Source: an uncultured Prevotella sp.
GTDB lineage: Bacteria; Bacteroidota; Bacteroidia; Bacteroidales; Bacteroidaceae
Direction of reading: 5' to 3'
Length of the DNA stretch: 42,902 nucleotides
Assembly (NCBI GenBank): GCA_905233555.1
Contig: CAJODF010000015.1
Coordinates: 1-42,902 of the forward strand
A model generated the notes under the pieces. The model saw nothing but the letters and a program-made list of their open reading frames with translations. It was not told where the DNA came from and made no database searches. The position numbers and the translations under genes are program-made. How positions within the stretch are numbered: position 1 is the first letter of the stretch; every line of letters starts with the position of its first letter. Below are positions 1 through 8,494 of the stretch, one piece after another.

Positions 1-50
1 CCGCAGAGTGCAATGATGGCGGCGAGCATCAAAAGATTAAGTTTCTTCAT
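1..50 (-). CDS. N-terminal fragment of a secreted or lipoprotein gene
   Basis: Only the first 17 codons lie in the window. They read MKKLNLLMLAAIIALCG, which has the charged start and hydrophobic core of a Sec signal peptide. A cysteine at residue 16 could be a lipobox cysteine, but the preceding residue (L) is unusual for one, so plain secretion is equally possible. A good Bacteroidetes-type promoter lies just upstream at 82-113 on the same strand. The product cannot be identified from this fragment. Confidence 0.6.
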   Translation of the reverse strand, partial: MKKLNLLMLAAIIALC

Positions 51-81
51 GTTGCTTGAGTTATAAAGTACTTTCATGCTG

Positions 82-113
82 CAAAAATACAACATCCCAA
101 CGAGACTACCAAA
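82..113 (-). promoter_or_regulatory. Bacteroidetes-type promoter for the leftward gene ending at 50
   Basis: Read on the minus strand there is TTTG (110-113), a 20-bp spacer, and TATTTTTG (82-89), matching the TTTG/TAnnTTTG consensus with the usual spacing. Expected transcription start is about 25 nt before the ATG at 50. Confidence 0.65.
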
Positions 114-122
114 TATTTGCGC

Positions 123-153
123 AAAAAAATCCTCTCTCGGGATTCGAGAGAGG
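123..153 (-). terminator. Leftward intrinsic terminator upstream of the first promoter
   Basis: A perfect 9-bp stem (131-139 with 145-153, loop GGATT) is followed on the minus strand by a run of seven T (complement of 123-129). It would stop transcripts arriving from the right, from the repeat array, just before the leftward promoter at 82-113. There is no leftward gene between it and dinD. Confidence 0.6.
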
Positions 154-250
154 ACTATTTCTCCCGCCCTTACGGCTGACCCCCGACGACATTACGGCTC
201 GTGCCTCACGAGATTACGGCTCGTGTTTCTTGACAAAATGCACAACGGTT

Positions 251-580
251 TCTGCCCCCTCTATACTCCTACTCCATTCACCCTCCAATCGTAATCCAAT
301 CGTAACCCAACCGCCCTACAGTCGTACCCCAATAGTAATCCAATCGCTCTCCAATCGCCCTCTACTCCCTCTCTAACCTCTCTCTGACTCCTAGAGTCGG
401 AGAGGGATCGGAGAGGGGTTGGAGAGGGGTCGGAGCAAGGGTGGATAGCAGTCGGAGCACGATTGGATGACGGCTGGATGATAATCGGATAAAGATTGGA
501 TGAAAGATGGAGCACGATTGGATGAAAATTGGATGGCGAATGGATGAAAACTGGTGCAAGAGTGGAACAGAAGTACAGGG
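251..580. repeat. 11-bp periodic repeat array 1, orientation flips at about 392
   Basis: The gap between the leftward gene at 50 and dinD is about 640 bp and holds no convincing gene. From about 251 to 580 it can be cut into consecutive 11-bp units with no insertion or deletion. Left units resemble TCCAATCGTAA (284, 295, 339, 350). Right units are the reverse-complement type, such as CGATTGGATGA (460, 515). The switch is a small palindrome, GACTC-CTA-GAGTC, at 386-398. Opposed units across the centre pair well: the 284-294 unit matches the complement of 490-500 at 9 of 11 positions. A single strand could therefore fold into a long imperfect hairpin. Sequence varies between units but length does not. 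I do not recognise this as a named repeat family. Confidence 0.85.
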
Positions 581-627
581 GATTCGGATCCCCCTGCGAC
601 AGATTTCGTAACTTTTCCGCCTGATTT

Positions 628-659
628 CTTGGTAGTTTCAGAAATAATGCCTATCTTTG
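628..659 (+). promoter_or_regulatory. Bacteroidetes-type promoter for the dinD-like gene
   Basis: TATCTTTG at 652-659 matches the -7 element. CTTG at 628-631, 20 bp upstream, is a one-mismatch -33 element. The predicted leader to the ATG at 689 is short, about 25 nt. A GC-rich hairpin at about 576-597 separates this promoter from the 11-bp array. Confidence 0.55.
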
Positions 660-688
660 CACCCGATACGAGACCTCAGGTCTAATTT

Positions 689-1546
689 ATGAATTATACA
701 AATATCAATTTTATGAAAACAGAAGAAATCAAAGAACTCTTCAAGCAGTTTGAGAGTATCGTGTGCGACTACAATGGTGTAGAGTGTTGGAGTGCAAGAG
801 AGTTGTATAAACTACTCGGGTATGTCCAATGGCGTAATTTCTTGTCTATTATTGACAAGGCAAAAGTCGCTTGTGAGCAAGCAGGAATGAGCGTTTCGGA
901 TCATTTTGCTGACGTCAGCAAAATGATAGGGCTTGGGAAAGGAGGTCAGCGCGATATAGAAAATTACATGCTCACCCGCTATGCCTGCTACCTCATCGCC
1001 CAGAACGGCGACTCCCGAAAGCCCGAAATCTCTTTTGCACAGAACTACTTCGCCGTGCAGACACGTCGAGCCGAGTTGATAGAGCAGCGCCTTTTAGACT
1101 ACGAACGTGTATAAGCCAGGGCCAAACTCGCTGAAACAGAAAAGATCCTCTCGGGCATTCTCTACGAAAGAGGCGTCGATAGCAAGGGCTTTGCCATCAT
1201 CCGCTCAAAGGACGATAAAGCACTGTTCCATATCGATACCAAACTACTGAAGCGTAAACTCAATGCGCCCGACAGCCGACCTCTGGCCGATTTCCTGCCC
1301 ACTATCAGCATCAAGGCCAAGGATCTGGCTGCAGAGATGACTTCAGTAAATGTTCAGACCAAAGACCTGCGAGGCCAGAGTCCCATCGAACGGGAGCATA
1401 TCGACAACAATACGGCAGTAAGAGACATGCTTGTTGGCAGGGGCATCTATCCGGAGCAACTCCCTCCTGCTGAGGATGTGAAAAAAGTAGAGCGTCGATT
1501 GGCAGAAGAGACCAAAAAAGCAAAGATTGTCAAAAACAGAGATTAA
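689..1546 (+). pseudogene. dinD: DinD-like DNA-damage-inducible protein, split by an in-frame stop
   Basis: The first 141 codons show the conserved N-terminal half of DinD-family proteins, including the segments [13 protein letters not shown] and [16 protein letters not shown] (a Bro-N/antirepressor-like fold). A TAA at 1112-1114 interrupts the frame right after LLDYERV. The same frame stays open for another 143 codons (from ARAKLAETEKIL to KIVKNRD at 1546) and continues the family sequence, including LYERGVDSKGFAIIRSKDD. Together this gives about 285 residues, the usual DinD length, so a single substitution (for example AAA to TAA) explains the break. In E. coli dinD is SOS-induced and inhibits RecA filaments; the role here is unknown. 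The native start may be the ATG at 713 ([10 protein letters not shown]) rather than 689. The short N-terminal half could still be made. Confidence 0.8.
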
Positions 1547-1608
1547 AGACACAAAAGAACCGTCCCTCAGTGTCGTGTGTTGCAATATCGTAGTTTTTCT
1601 CCAAATTA

Positions 1609-1640
1609 TTTGGGGCTTTCGGGAAAAGTCTCTATCTTTG
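1609..1640 (+). promoter_or_regulatory. Bacteroidetes-type promoter for the M23 peptidase
   Basis: TTTG at 1609-1612, 20-bp spacer, TATCTTTG at 1633-1640. The ATG at 1649 follows so closely that the transcript would be nearly leaderless. Confidence 0.7.
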
Positions 1641-1648
1641 CAAACTGA

Positions 1649-2149
1649 ATGAAGAAGATATTCCGTAAGATAACGTCGGTGTTGGTTTTGGTGGGGGTGC
1701 TGGTTTGTTGGCCGGGCGGCGCCTATTCTGCAGAGCCGAAGGATACGGTCGATTGGCACTTCCCGTTGCCGGGGGCGAAGGTCATCAGTCCCTATGGCAA
1801 GCGTGGGGGACGAACGCATTCCGGTGTCGATCTCAAGACGAAGGACAAGGACTCTATCTATGCCGCCTTTGAGGGCGAGGTGGTCTTCTCTGACAAATAC
1901 TATGGCTATGGAAACTACATACGTATCCAGCATCCCAACGGGTTGGAGACCTGCTATTCCCACAATTCGAAGAATCTGGTGAAGAAGGGTGACCGTGTCA
2001 GGGCGGGGCAGGTCATTGCCCTTGTCGGCCAGACGGGTCGCGCCACGACGCCTCACCTGCATTTCGAAGTGCGTGTCAACGGAAAGACCCGCAATCCCGC
2101 CAATTATTTCGACCTTAACAAGGGTATCGTCCGAAGGAAAAGACCATAA
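1649..2149 (+). CDS. M23 family metallopeptidase (LytM-like murein endopeptidase)
   Basis: This 166-residue protein has a signal peptide (hydrophobic core about residues 10-25, AYS-A cleavage likely) followed directly by a compact LytM/M23 domain. The zinc ligands of the family are visible as H57 and D61 in the HSGVD motif and H138 in HLHFE. The catalytic histidines are H105 (YSH) and H136. M23 enzymes cut peptide cross-links in peptidoglycan, and this one would act in the periplasm or outer envelope. There is no coiled-coil or LysM region, so it is a minimal single-domain form; all key residues are present and activity is expected. It has its own promoter and is convergent with the carbohydrate operon, separated by a bidirectional terminator. 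Substrate cannot be told from sequence. Confidence 0.93.
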   Translation: MKKIFRKITSVLVLVGVLVCWPGGAYSAEPKDTVDWHFPLPGAKVISPYGKRGGRTHSGVDLKTKDKDSIYAAFEGEVVFSDKYYGYGNYIRIQHPNGLETCYSHNSKNLVKKGDRVRAGQVIALVGQTGRATTPHLHFEVRVNGKTRNPANYFDLNKGIVRRKRP

Positions 2150-2169
2150 TAAAGGCAAGGTTGTGGCAA

Positions 2170-2208
2170 AAATAAAGGTGCGGGGTGATGTGCCCCGCAC
2201 CTTTATTT
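2170..2208. terminator. Bidirectional intrinsic terminator
   Basis: A perfect 16-bp stem (2170-2185 with 2193-2208, 7-nt loop) has a GC-rich core and A/T ends, so it works in both directions. It lies between the convergent M23 gene (stop at 2149) and the GH31 gene (stop at 2211) and ends the long minus-strand operon. Confidence 0.88.
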
Positions 2209-2210
2209 GC

Positions 2211-4505
2211 CTACTTGGTAATCAACTGCGTCGAAGTATCTCCGGGCTTGAAGAGGAGGCCCGAGCAGCGCTTGGCGTCGGCTTTGTAGGCTTTCCACTC
2301 GATTTTGTTCCAATTGATCTGGTCGGTGCGCTGGGCAAGGGGCGCATGCGGGATGAGCGAGCCGTCGCGCACGAGGATGATGGCGGGGATGCGACCAGCC
2401 TGAATGATCTGATAGCCGCCGGTATAGACTTTGCCGGTCTGGTAGTCGATCCATTTGCCCTTCGGCAGATAGACCTCACGGCTGTTGCCGGATTCCATCA
2501 GCGGGGCCACAAGCATCTGGGAACCGAACATATACTCATCCTCAACATACCAGGCACCCGGGTCGTTGGGGAACTCCACGAGGAGGGCGCGCACCATCGG
2601 CAGTCCGCGCTCGGAGCAGTCCTTCGCCTGGGCATAGACGTAGGGCATCAACTTGTACTTCATCTCGGCACACGCACGGAAAGCATCGGTGAATGACTCC
2701 GAGATAAGCCAAGGCTCTGTAGGAGGTGCACCGTGGGCACGGGTGTGACTGGAGAGGAAGCCGAAAGGCAGCCAGCGACGGTAGATATCCTCGGGCGAGG
2801 CGGTGACGAAACCACCCATGTCGTGGCTCCAGAAGGAAAAGCCGCTGAGGCCGAAGGAGAGACCGCCACGCAAGTCGCCTAAAAGGCCGATATTGTTGGT
2901 GGCTGCATCGCCGCCCCAGTGAAGGGCGTAACGCTGGGAGCCTGCCCAGGCCGAGCGGGCCCAGATGATACCCTCGCCAGGATGGGAGCGTTCTACCTGT
3001 TCCCAGAGGGCCTTGTTGTAGCGCAAGGGGTAGAGGTTGTGCTCATAGAGTCCGCCCTTACCGCTGTGGTAGAAGCCGTTGTAGGGTGCCGCCTCGCCGA
3101 AGTCACACTTGATAGTGGAGACGCCCTGCTTCATCAGGCCCTCGATCTTCGACTGGTACCAACAGACGGTCTCGGGGTTCGAGAAGTCGAGGACGGCATC
3201 CTCTACGGGCATGCCGCCAGTGGCATTCACCACATGCAGACCACGTTCGATGATTTCGGGGAAGAAACGGTTCTTGGGGGTGAAGTAAGAGAGTTGCCAA
3301 AGGCAAGTATGGAAGCCGTCGTCGGAGAGTTGCTTGAGCATACCGACGGGATCAGGGAAACGGTCCTGGGCAAACTGATAGTCGCACTGCCAATCGACAC
3401 CGAACCAGCCGGTATCGAAGTGGATGACGTCGCTAGGTATCTTATGAGCCCGCAACTGACGGGCGATCTCAAGACCTTCCTCCTGCGAGAAGTAGGTGAT
3501 GCGACTCATCCACGTGCCGAAACTCCAGAGCGGCAGCATGGGCGACTTGCCCGTGATGTCGGTATATTCGTTGAGAATGTCCTTGGGTTCGCCGAAGAAG
3601 ACGAAGAAGTCCATCAGTTCGTCGGCCATGAAGAGGCGCTGGGCACCGATGTAGGAGGCACCAAAGTCGCAGGTGACGGGGGCAGAGGTGTGCATGAAGA
3701 TGCCGTAGCCGCGGTTGGAGAAATAGAAAGGCACGGGCTTATACTGGCCATCGGTCTCAGGTCCCTGGGGGTCGGTAACGGAGAGGTGCACCTTCTGGCC
3801 TACCTTGTTGAGCGAGGTAAACGACTCACCGCAGCCATAGATGCGCTCGCCGGGTGACAGCAGGAACACGGGATTGATGCTGCGGGAGTTGTCGGAGCCA
3901 CGCTTGATGAACGAGAACGGCTGGAGTTTAACCTGGGTGGAGTCGTTGTCAATGAGGTGGCGTGTCTGCGTGAGGATCTTGCCCTTGGCGTCCTTGATGA
4001 CCAGTCGGAAGGGGTACTGCTGGATTTCGATGCTGCCGTATGGGGTCTTGTCGGCTACATACCCCTTCTTTGCCTTGAAGGCATCGCAGAACATGACATC
4101 GTCCTGGTCTGTATTCTTAGGCTCCACCGGTGTTGTGAGCATCCGGATACGGGCCGTACGGGGGGTGATCCACTCAATCTTGATCTTGAGCGCTGGGTCG
4201 TTCTCGTAGGCGGCATCGGGGAAATCGAGCATCTGCATGCGCACGGGCCAATAGCCATTGAGGTTGAACGCCTGACGGGGCGACAGCCGGTAGCGCTTCC
4301 ACTGCACCAGCCCTTCACCCTTCGTCGCATCGAAATTCACAAGCGAATCGGCGAAGAAGTAGGTATTCGACAGGTCGTAGAAATCGGTCGATACATCCTT
4401 TTGCATACACTGCAGGTACTGCACCCCCGCATTCGTCTGGATCTGGGCCAGAGAAGGGAGGAGTGAGAAGTGAAAAGTGAAAAGTGCTATCAGTATTCTT
4501 TTCAT
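2211..4505 (-). CDS. GH31 alpha-xylosidase, YicI-like, secreted
   Basis: This 764-residue protein has an N-terminal signal peptide ending in SLAQ, so it probably acts in the periplasm. The catalytic GH31 barrel follows an N-terminal beta-sandwich. The nucleophile is D468 in IKCDFGE and the acid/base is D533 in HWGGDA; both surrounding motifs and the WSFGTWM start of the barrel closely follow E. coli YicI, an alpha-xylosidase. It would remove alpha-1,6-linked xylose from xyloglucan oligosaccharides or isoprimeverose. It is the last gene of the minus-strand operon, 9 bp after the GH2 gene. The signal-peptide core (residues 9-15, FTFHFSL) is encoded by heptamer repeats at 4463-4483. Alpha-glucosidase activity is possible but the YicI-like motifs argue for xylosidase. 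Confidence 0.9.
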   Translation of the reverse strand: MKRILIALFTFHFSLLPSLAQIQTNAGVQYLQCMQKDVSTDFYDLSNTYFFADSLVNFDATKGEGLVQWKRYRLSPRQAFNLNGYWPVRMQMLDFPDAAYENDPALKIKIEWITPRTARIRMLTTPVEPKNTDQDDVMFCDAFKAKKGYVADKTPYGSIEIQQYPFRLVIKDAKGKILTQTRHLIDNDSTQVKLQPFSFIKRGSDNSRSINPVFLLSPGERIYGCGESFTSLNKVGQKVHLSVTDPQGPETDGQYKPVPFYFSNRGYGIFMHTSAPVTCDFGASYIGAQRLFMADELMDFFVFFGEPKDILNEYTDITGKSPMLPLWSFGTWMSRITYFSQEEGLEIARQLRAHKIPSDVIHFDTGWFGVDWQCDYQFAQDRFPDPVGMLKQLSDDGFHTCLWQLSYFTPKNRFFPEIIERGLHVVNATGGMPVEDAVLDFSNPETVCWYQSKIEGLMKQGVSTIKCDFGEAAPYNGFYHSGKGGLYEHNLYPLRYNKALWEQVERSHPGEGIIWARSAWAGSQRYALHWGGDAATNNIGLLGDLRGGLSFGLSGFSFWSHDMGGFVTASPEDIYRRWLPFGFLSSHTRAHGAPPTEPWLISESFTDAFRACAEMKYKLMPYVYAQAKDCSERGLPMVRALLVEFPNDPGAWYVEDEYMFGSQMLVAPLMESGNSREVYLPKGKWIDYQTGKVYTGGYQIIQAGRIPAIILVRDGSLIPHAPLAQRTDQINWNKIEWKAYKADAKRCSGLLFKPGDTSTQLITK
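4463..4483 (-). repeat. Heptamer repeat inside the GH31 signal-peptide region
   Basis: Three 7-bp units (GTGAGAA, GTGAAAA, GTGAAAA on the plus strand) encode part of the hydrophobic signal-peptide core on the minus strand. They belong to the same CACTTNT/GTGANAA family seen at five other loci in the window. Confidence 0.75.
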
Positions 4506-4514
4506 ATGGCTGGT

Positions 4515-6971
4515 CTATTTTGTTTTGAATTCAATCCATGTTGGTTCGAGGGTGGCCGAACGGGCGGTGACGGAGCCATTGCCCGTAACGACGACCATGC
4601 ACTTGCCGAAGAAGGCCTTACGCTGTGGGGCCTTGAAGTTCTCCATCGAGGTCTGGCAGCCGTTGTCGGTGCCGATAAGGCTTCCGTCGCCTTCATAGTC
4701 GAAATAGATCTGGTCCTCGGCCCAGGGACAGAGATTACCGTCCTTATCCACCACCTCGGCGGTGATGAAGGTGGTGTTCTTACCCTGATAGTCCTTCGAG
4801 AGACGGATCTTGGTGGGAGGACCGGCAGTCTTGATGGTCTGAGAACCGACCTCGCGGCCGTCCTTGCGGGCCACGACCTTCACCTCACCCGGATCGAAAG
4901 TGACGCGCCAGCCGACATGGTATTCGGAGTTGAGGCGAGCCTTGGTGTTATGCATGTTGTAACGACCTTCGGGGTTCTCTGCAGTCTTGCGGCGCACGCC
5001 CTGACTCTTGCCGTTGATGAAGAGTTCCACCTCGTCGGCATTGTTATAGTAGCACCACATGTCGATCTCCTGGCCCGGCACCCAGTTCCAGTGGGGGAAG
5101 AGGTGCAGCACGGGCGTGGAGGTCCACTCGCTCTGATACATATAGTAGGTGTCTTTGGGGAAGCCTGCCAGGTCGATGATGCCGAAGTAGGAACTGCGGG
5201 CGGGGAAGCCGTAGGGCGTAGGCTCGCCGATATAGTCCCAACCCGTCCAGATATACTGTCCACCAACATAGGGTGTATGCTTCACCACATCCCAGGTCTC
5301 CTCGTGGGTGGAACTCCAGGAGGCGTGCATATTGTCGTATGAAGAGCACATATACGAGGGATCGGTATAAGGGAGGTACCACTCCTGCGGGGCCCAGGTG
5401 ACCTCGTCGGAAGGCATCTTATAATAGCCACGCGTCTGCAGAGCCGACACACTCTCCGAGAAGATAAAGGGCTTACCGGGGAAGTTCTTCGGCACATCCT
5501 TCACCCACTGGTGGTGGTAGTTGAAGCCGATGATGTCGATGGCGCCACTCTTGAAGAGGTGGTTGTTGGGCGACGGCTCGTTGCAGCCCGCAAGAATGGG
5601 GCGCCCCGAGGGGTCGTTGCGCTTGATGATATCGGCCAGGTGAATCGTCAGGATGGAGTTCGGACTGAGTTCACCATCTTTAGCGAGCGATGAGGCATCG
5701 TGGGCGGCATTCAGGATGAGGTTGGCCTGCTCGAGGGTCAGTTCATCGGCACCGGCTCCGGCCCATTGCTCGAGAACCTCGTTACCGATGCTCCACATAA
5801 GGATACAAGGGTGGTTGCGGTCGCGCATTACAAGGTCGGTGAGGTCGCGCTCATGCCACTCGTCGAAGAAGCGGGCATAGTCGTTCTGCGTCTTCTTCTT
5901 ACGCCACATATCAAACGACTCGTCCATGACGATGAGGCCCATGGTGTCGCACATATTCAACAGTTCCGGCGCAGGAGGATTGTGGGAGGAACGGATGGAG
6001 TTGACACCCATCTGCTTTAGTTTCAACAATTTGCGGTGCAAGGCGTCCTCGTTGAGGGCGGCACCTAGGCAGCCGAAGTCGTGGTGCTCGCAGACGCCAT
6101 TGAGTTTGAAGTTCTTGCCGTTGAGCCAGAAGCCCGTCTCGGCATCAAACTTAAAGGAACGGAAGCCCGTAACGGTCTCGTAGGTATCGACCACCTTGCC
6201 GCCAACCTTAACCTCCGTGCGTACCTTATATATATTAGGCTCCTCGCACGACCAAAGCATGGGTTTGTTGACGGTGATGAACGACTTACGGCCCTTCGAC
6301 ATGCCTACGATACGTCCGTTGGGGGCTATCAACGTATTCTCCACCATGCCGCTGCCTTCGACATCGACCTGGATCTCCAGACGACCTTTGTCTTTTGCCA
6401 CACCGGCATTGACATAGACACCCCAGTGCTTCACATGCACGGGATTGGTCTTCGTGAGCCACACATGGCGGTAGATGCCGCAGCCACTGTACCAGCGCGA
6501 ATTGGGCTGGTCGGAGTTATCCACACGTACGGCCACCACGTTATGACCTTCTGTGAGGTATGGGGTGATGTCGTATTCGAAACTGGAATAGCCGTAGGGG
6601 CGGTTTCCCACCTTATTATTATTTATATAGACCGTGGCGTTCATATAGACGCCATCGAACTCCAGGAAGAACTTGTTGTCTTCCAGTTCGCCGTTGCTTA
6701 CTGACAGATCCTTTCTGTACCAGCCGATGCCGCCGGGCAAGGCACCTCCGCCTGCCCCACTGGGGTTACCGACATAGAAGTCGCCCTCTATGGCCCAATC
6801 GTGGGGCACATCGAGGCGGCGCCACTGGCTGTCGTCGAAATCGACTCTCGACATGATGACCGAGTCGCCTAAGTTAAAACGCCAGTCCTTATCGAAGCAC
6901 TGTCTGTCTCTCGCTGCTGCCGTCAGCACCGTCAGGGCGGCTACGGCTAAAAGTAATATCCTATTTCTCAT
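4515..6971 (-). CDS. GH2 beta-galactosidase, secreted
   Basis: This 818-residue enzyme begins with a signal peptide (MRNRILLLAVAALTVLTAAA). The GH2 order is clear: N-terminal sugar-binding jelly roll (about 25-175), immunoglobulin-like domain (about 180-275), TIM barrel (about 280-580), then C-terminal beta domains of the DUF4982 type common in Bacteroidetes beta-galactosidases. The acid/base is E398 in WSIGNEV and the nucleophile is E506 in FIFSES. Beside two alpha-xylosidase-like GH31 genes, the likely job is removal of beta-galactose from galactosylated side chains of xyloglucan oligosaccharides, exposing the xylose. Other GH2 activities (beta-glucuronidase, mannosidase) cannot be fully excluded. 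The gap to the kinase-like gene upstream is 3 bp, so the genes are almost certainly co-transcribed. Confidence 0.9.
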   Translation of the reverse strand: MRNRILLLAVAALTVLTAAARDRQCFDKDWRFNLGDSVIMSRVDFDDSQWRRLDVPHDWAIEGDFYVGNPSGAGGGALPGGIGWYRKDLSVSNGELEDNKFFLEFDGVYMNATVYINNNKVGNRPYGYSSFEYDITPYLTEGHNVVAVRVDNSDQPNSRWYSGCGIYRHVWLTKTNPVHVKHWGVYVNAGVAKDKGRLEIQVDVEGSGMVENTLIAPNGRIVGMSKGRKSFITVNKPMLWSCEEPNIYKVRTEVKVGGKVVDTYETVTGFRSFKFDAETGFWLNGKNFKLNGVCEHHDFGCLGAALNEDALHRKLLKLKQMGVNSIRSSHNPPAPELLNMCDTMGLIVMDESFDMWRKKKTQNDYARFFDEWHERDLTDLVMRDRNHPCILMWSIGNEVLEQWAGAGADELTLEQANLILNAAHDASSLAKDGELSPNSILTIHLADIIKRNDPSGRPILAGCNEPSPNNHLFKSGAIDIIGFNYHHQWVKDVPKNFPGKPFIFSESVSALQTRGYYKMPSDEVTWAPQEWYLPYTDPSYMCSSYDNMHASWSSTHEETWDVVKHTPYVGGQYIWTGWDYIGEPTPYGFPARSSYFGIIDLAGFPKDTYYMYQSEWTSTPVLHLFPHWNWVPGQEIDMWCYYNNADEVELFINGKSQGVRRKTAENPEGRYNMHNTKARLNSEYHVGWRVTFDPGEVKVVARKDGREVGSQTIKTAGPPTKIRLSKDYQGKNTTFITAEVVDKDGNLCPWAEDQIYFDYEGDGSLIGTDNGCQTSMENFKAPQRKAFFGKCMVVVTGNGSVTARSATLEPTWIEFKTK

Positions 6972-6974
6972 ACA

Positions 6975-8471
6975 TCATACATGTAAATCGAGTACGAAAC
7001 GAGTTCCCCTGGTGAATTGAGGATCGATATCGAGGTCGCCGTTCATCTTCAGGGCCATCTGCTTACAGATAGGTAGTCCGAGACCGTCACCAGTGGTGAG
7101 GTCGTGAATCTCGAGGAAGGGCTTGAACACATCCTCACGCTTTTCCTCCGGAATGCCGGCACCTGTGTCGGACACCAGGAACTGATGGGTATGCGGCCCA
7201 CGCTTCTTGAATTCCAGACAGATGGTGCCACCCTCGGGGGTATATTCCGCCGCATTCTCCAACAGGTGCGTCAGGATGTGGGTGACGTAGGGCTTATGGA
7301 TCATCGCACTCATCTTCTGGGCATTCACCGTCAGTGTGACATTATCCTTCACCTTGTCGCGAATCTGTTCCATCAGACCTTCGCAGAAGGGATGTATCTG
7401 CGTTTCCTCTAATTCGTCAGGATTGAAGGTAGCATTCTCCAACTCCGACAGGGTCTGCACATGACTGGAGAAATCCAGCAAGGCCTTGACCTCCGGGACA
7501 CGACTGTCGAGTTTCTGTAGCGTCGGCTCGAGTTGGGCGGAGATATTGCTGATGAACTTAGCCTTCAGGGCATTGCTGTCGTTGGCCAGTTTGATGACCT
7601 TCTTCTGCTTGCGGGTCAGGAGGATGAAGCGCAGCAGGATAATACCACCGATGACCAATGCTGCAGCCAGTGCAGCAGCGAGGATGCAGAGTCCGATGAT
7701 AAAGACCTGACGGGTGGTCAGCGAACTGTCTTTCTCAGCGATATCGGCCTTGTTTTGGGCTATCTGCTGCTTCAGGGCATTGATCTCATCGGCATGCTTT
7801 ATGGCATCGGTAGAGTCCTTCCAGGCGATGTAGTTGCTATACGACTGGGCCACCATATTGGCATTGTTGCTCTTACGACCGTTGGCTATCAAGGTCTGAT
7901 ACACCTCATCGACCTTGTCGTAGTTCTTCGATGCCGTCAGTTTGTCGGCCATCTCCTTAAAGACGGCATTGCCCTGGGTGTTCATCCCGAAGGTGTAGTA
8001 ATAGATGGCCTTCGTATAGAGCAGGTCGTTCTTCACATCCTCGTTGTTGGACTGACTGGCCAGCGCCTCCAAGACACTCAACTGAGCCTTGGCACTTTCA
8101 CTCTTCCGCAGTTTGATATACATCTGCACACGCTCCTTGGTGACGAGGTAGTGCGATGCAGCCTTCTCAGCAGCCGACTGCTTCCCTGCATTGATGGTCT
8201 CATCGGCACGACGCAACAAGTCGAAGGCTTCCTTCCAGAAATTCTCCTTGTAATAGAGAGTCGCAGCCTTAACGGCACACTCCACACCTTGGTGGATCTG
8301 ACCCTTGTTGTAATAGTCGTTGAAAGCATGGATATACGATGAGCGGGCCGAGGCGATATTCTTACCGGGATCGATGGCTTCCGCACGTTTCTGCAATTCG
8401 CTCTTCTCTTGGGCAGCAATGAAGCCACAACTGAAGAGCACACTCAAAAGCAAGATGATTACCTTTTTCAT
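6975..8471 (-). CDS. TPR-type membrane histidine-kinase-like protein lacking the phosphoacceptor histidine
   Basis: This 498-residue protein has a signal peptide (1-20), an all-helical TPR-like periplasmic region (about 25-240), one membrane segment (about 256-285), a short dimerisation-like helix and a GHKL ATPase domain. The ATP-binding boxes look intact: N box LLENAAEY (403-410), G1 DTGAGIP (435-441), G2 GDGLGLP (461-467). Where a kinase would have the S-H-E-x-R-T-P box, this protein reads SAQLEPTL, with alanine 312 in place of histidine. It should bind ATP but cannot autophosphorylate on the usual residue. There is no receiver or DNA-binding domain. Its position between the GH31-PA14 and GH2 genes (24-bp and 3-bp gaps) ties it to the glycoside locus. 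It may be an allosteric partner or a pseudokinase. Confidence 0.85.
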   Translation of the reverse strand: MKKVIILLLSVLFSCGFIAAQEKSELQKRAEAIDPGKNIASARSSYIHAFNDYYNKGQIHQGVECAVKAATLYYKENFWKEAFDLLRRADETINAGKQSAAEKAASHYLVTKERVQMYIKLRKSESAKAQLSVLEALASQSNNEDVKNDLLYTKAIYYYTFGMNTQGNAVFKEMADKLTASKNYDKVDEVYQTLIANGRKSNNANMVAQSYSNYIAWKDSTDAIKHADEINALKQQIAQNKADIAEKDSSLTTRQVFIIGLCILAAALAAALVIGGIILLRFILLTRKQKKVIKLANDSNALKAKFISNISAQLEPTLQKLDSRVPEVKALLDFSSHVQTLSELENATFNPDELEETQIHPFCEGLMEQIRDKVKDNVTLTVNAQKMSAMIHKPYVTHILTHLLENAAEYTPEGGTICLEFKKRGPHTHQFLVSDTGAGIPEEKREDVFKPFLEIHDLTTGDGLGLPICKQMALKMNGDLDIDPQFTRGTRFVLDLHV

Positions 8472-8494
8472 TCTTCTATTTCGATTTTTATTAT

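Noticed and set aside
261..559. Overlapping minus-strand open frames with an 11-residue repeat in array 1
   Set aside because: Any 11-bp repeat gives an 11-residue cycle in all frames. There is no start context or family similarity, and the frames exist only because the unit lacks stops.
576..597. GC-rich hairpin before the dinD promoter as a terminator
   Set aside because: A bulged stem with no T-run on either strand; it may be structural but is not a convincing terminator.
1343..2200. A 285-codon minus-strand frame opposite dinD and the M23 gene
   Set aside because: It is antisense to two recognisable coding regions, has no family features and crosses the terminator hairpin.
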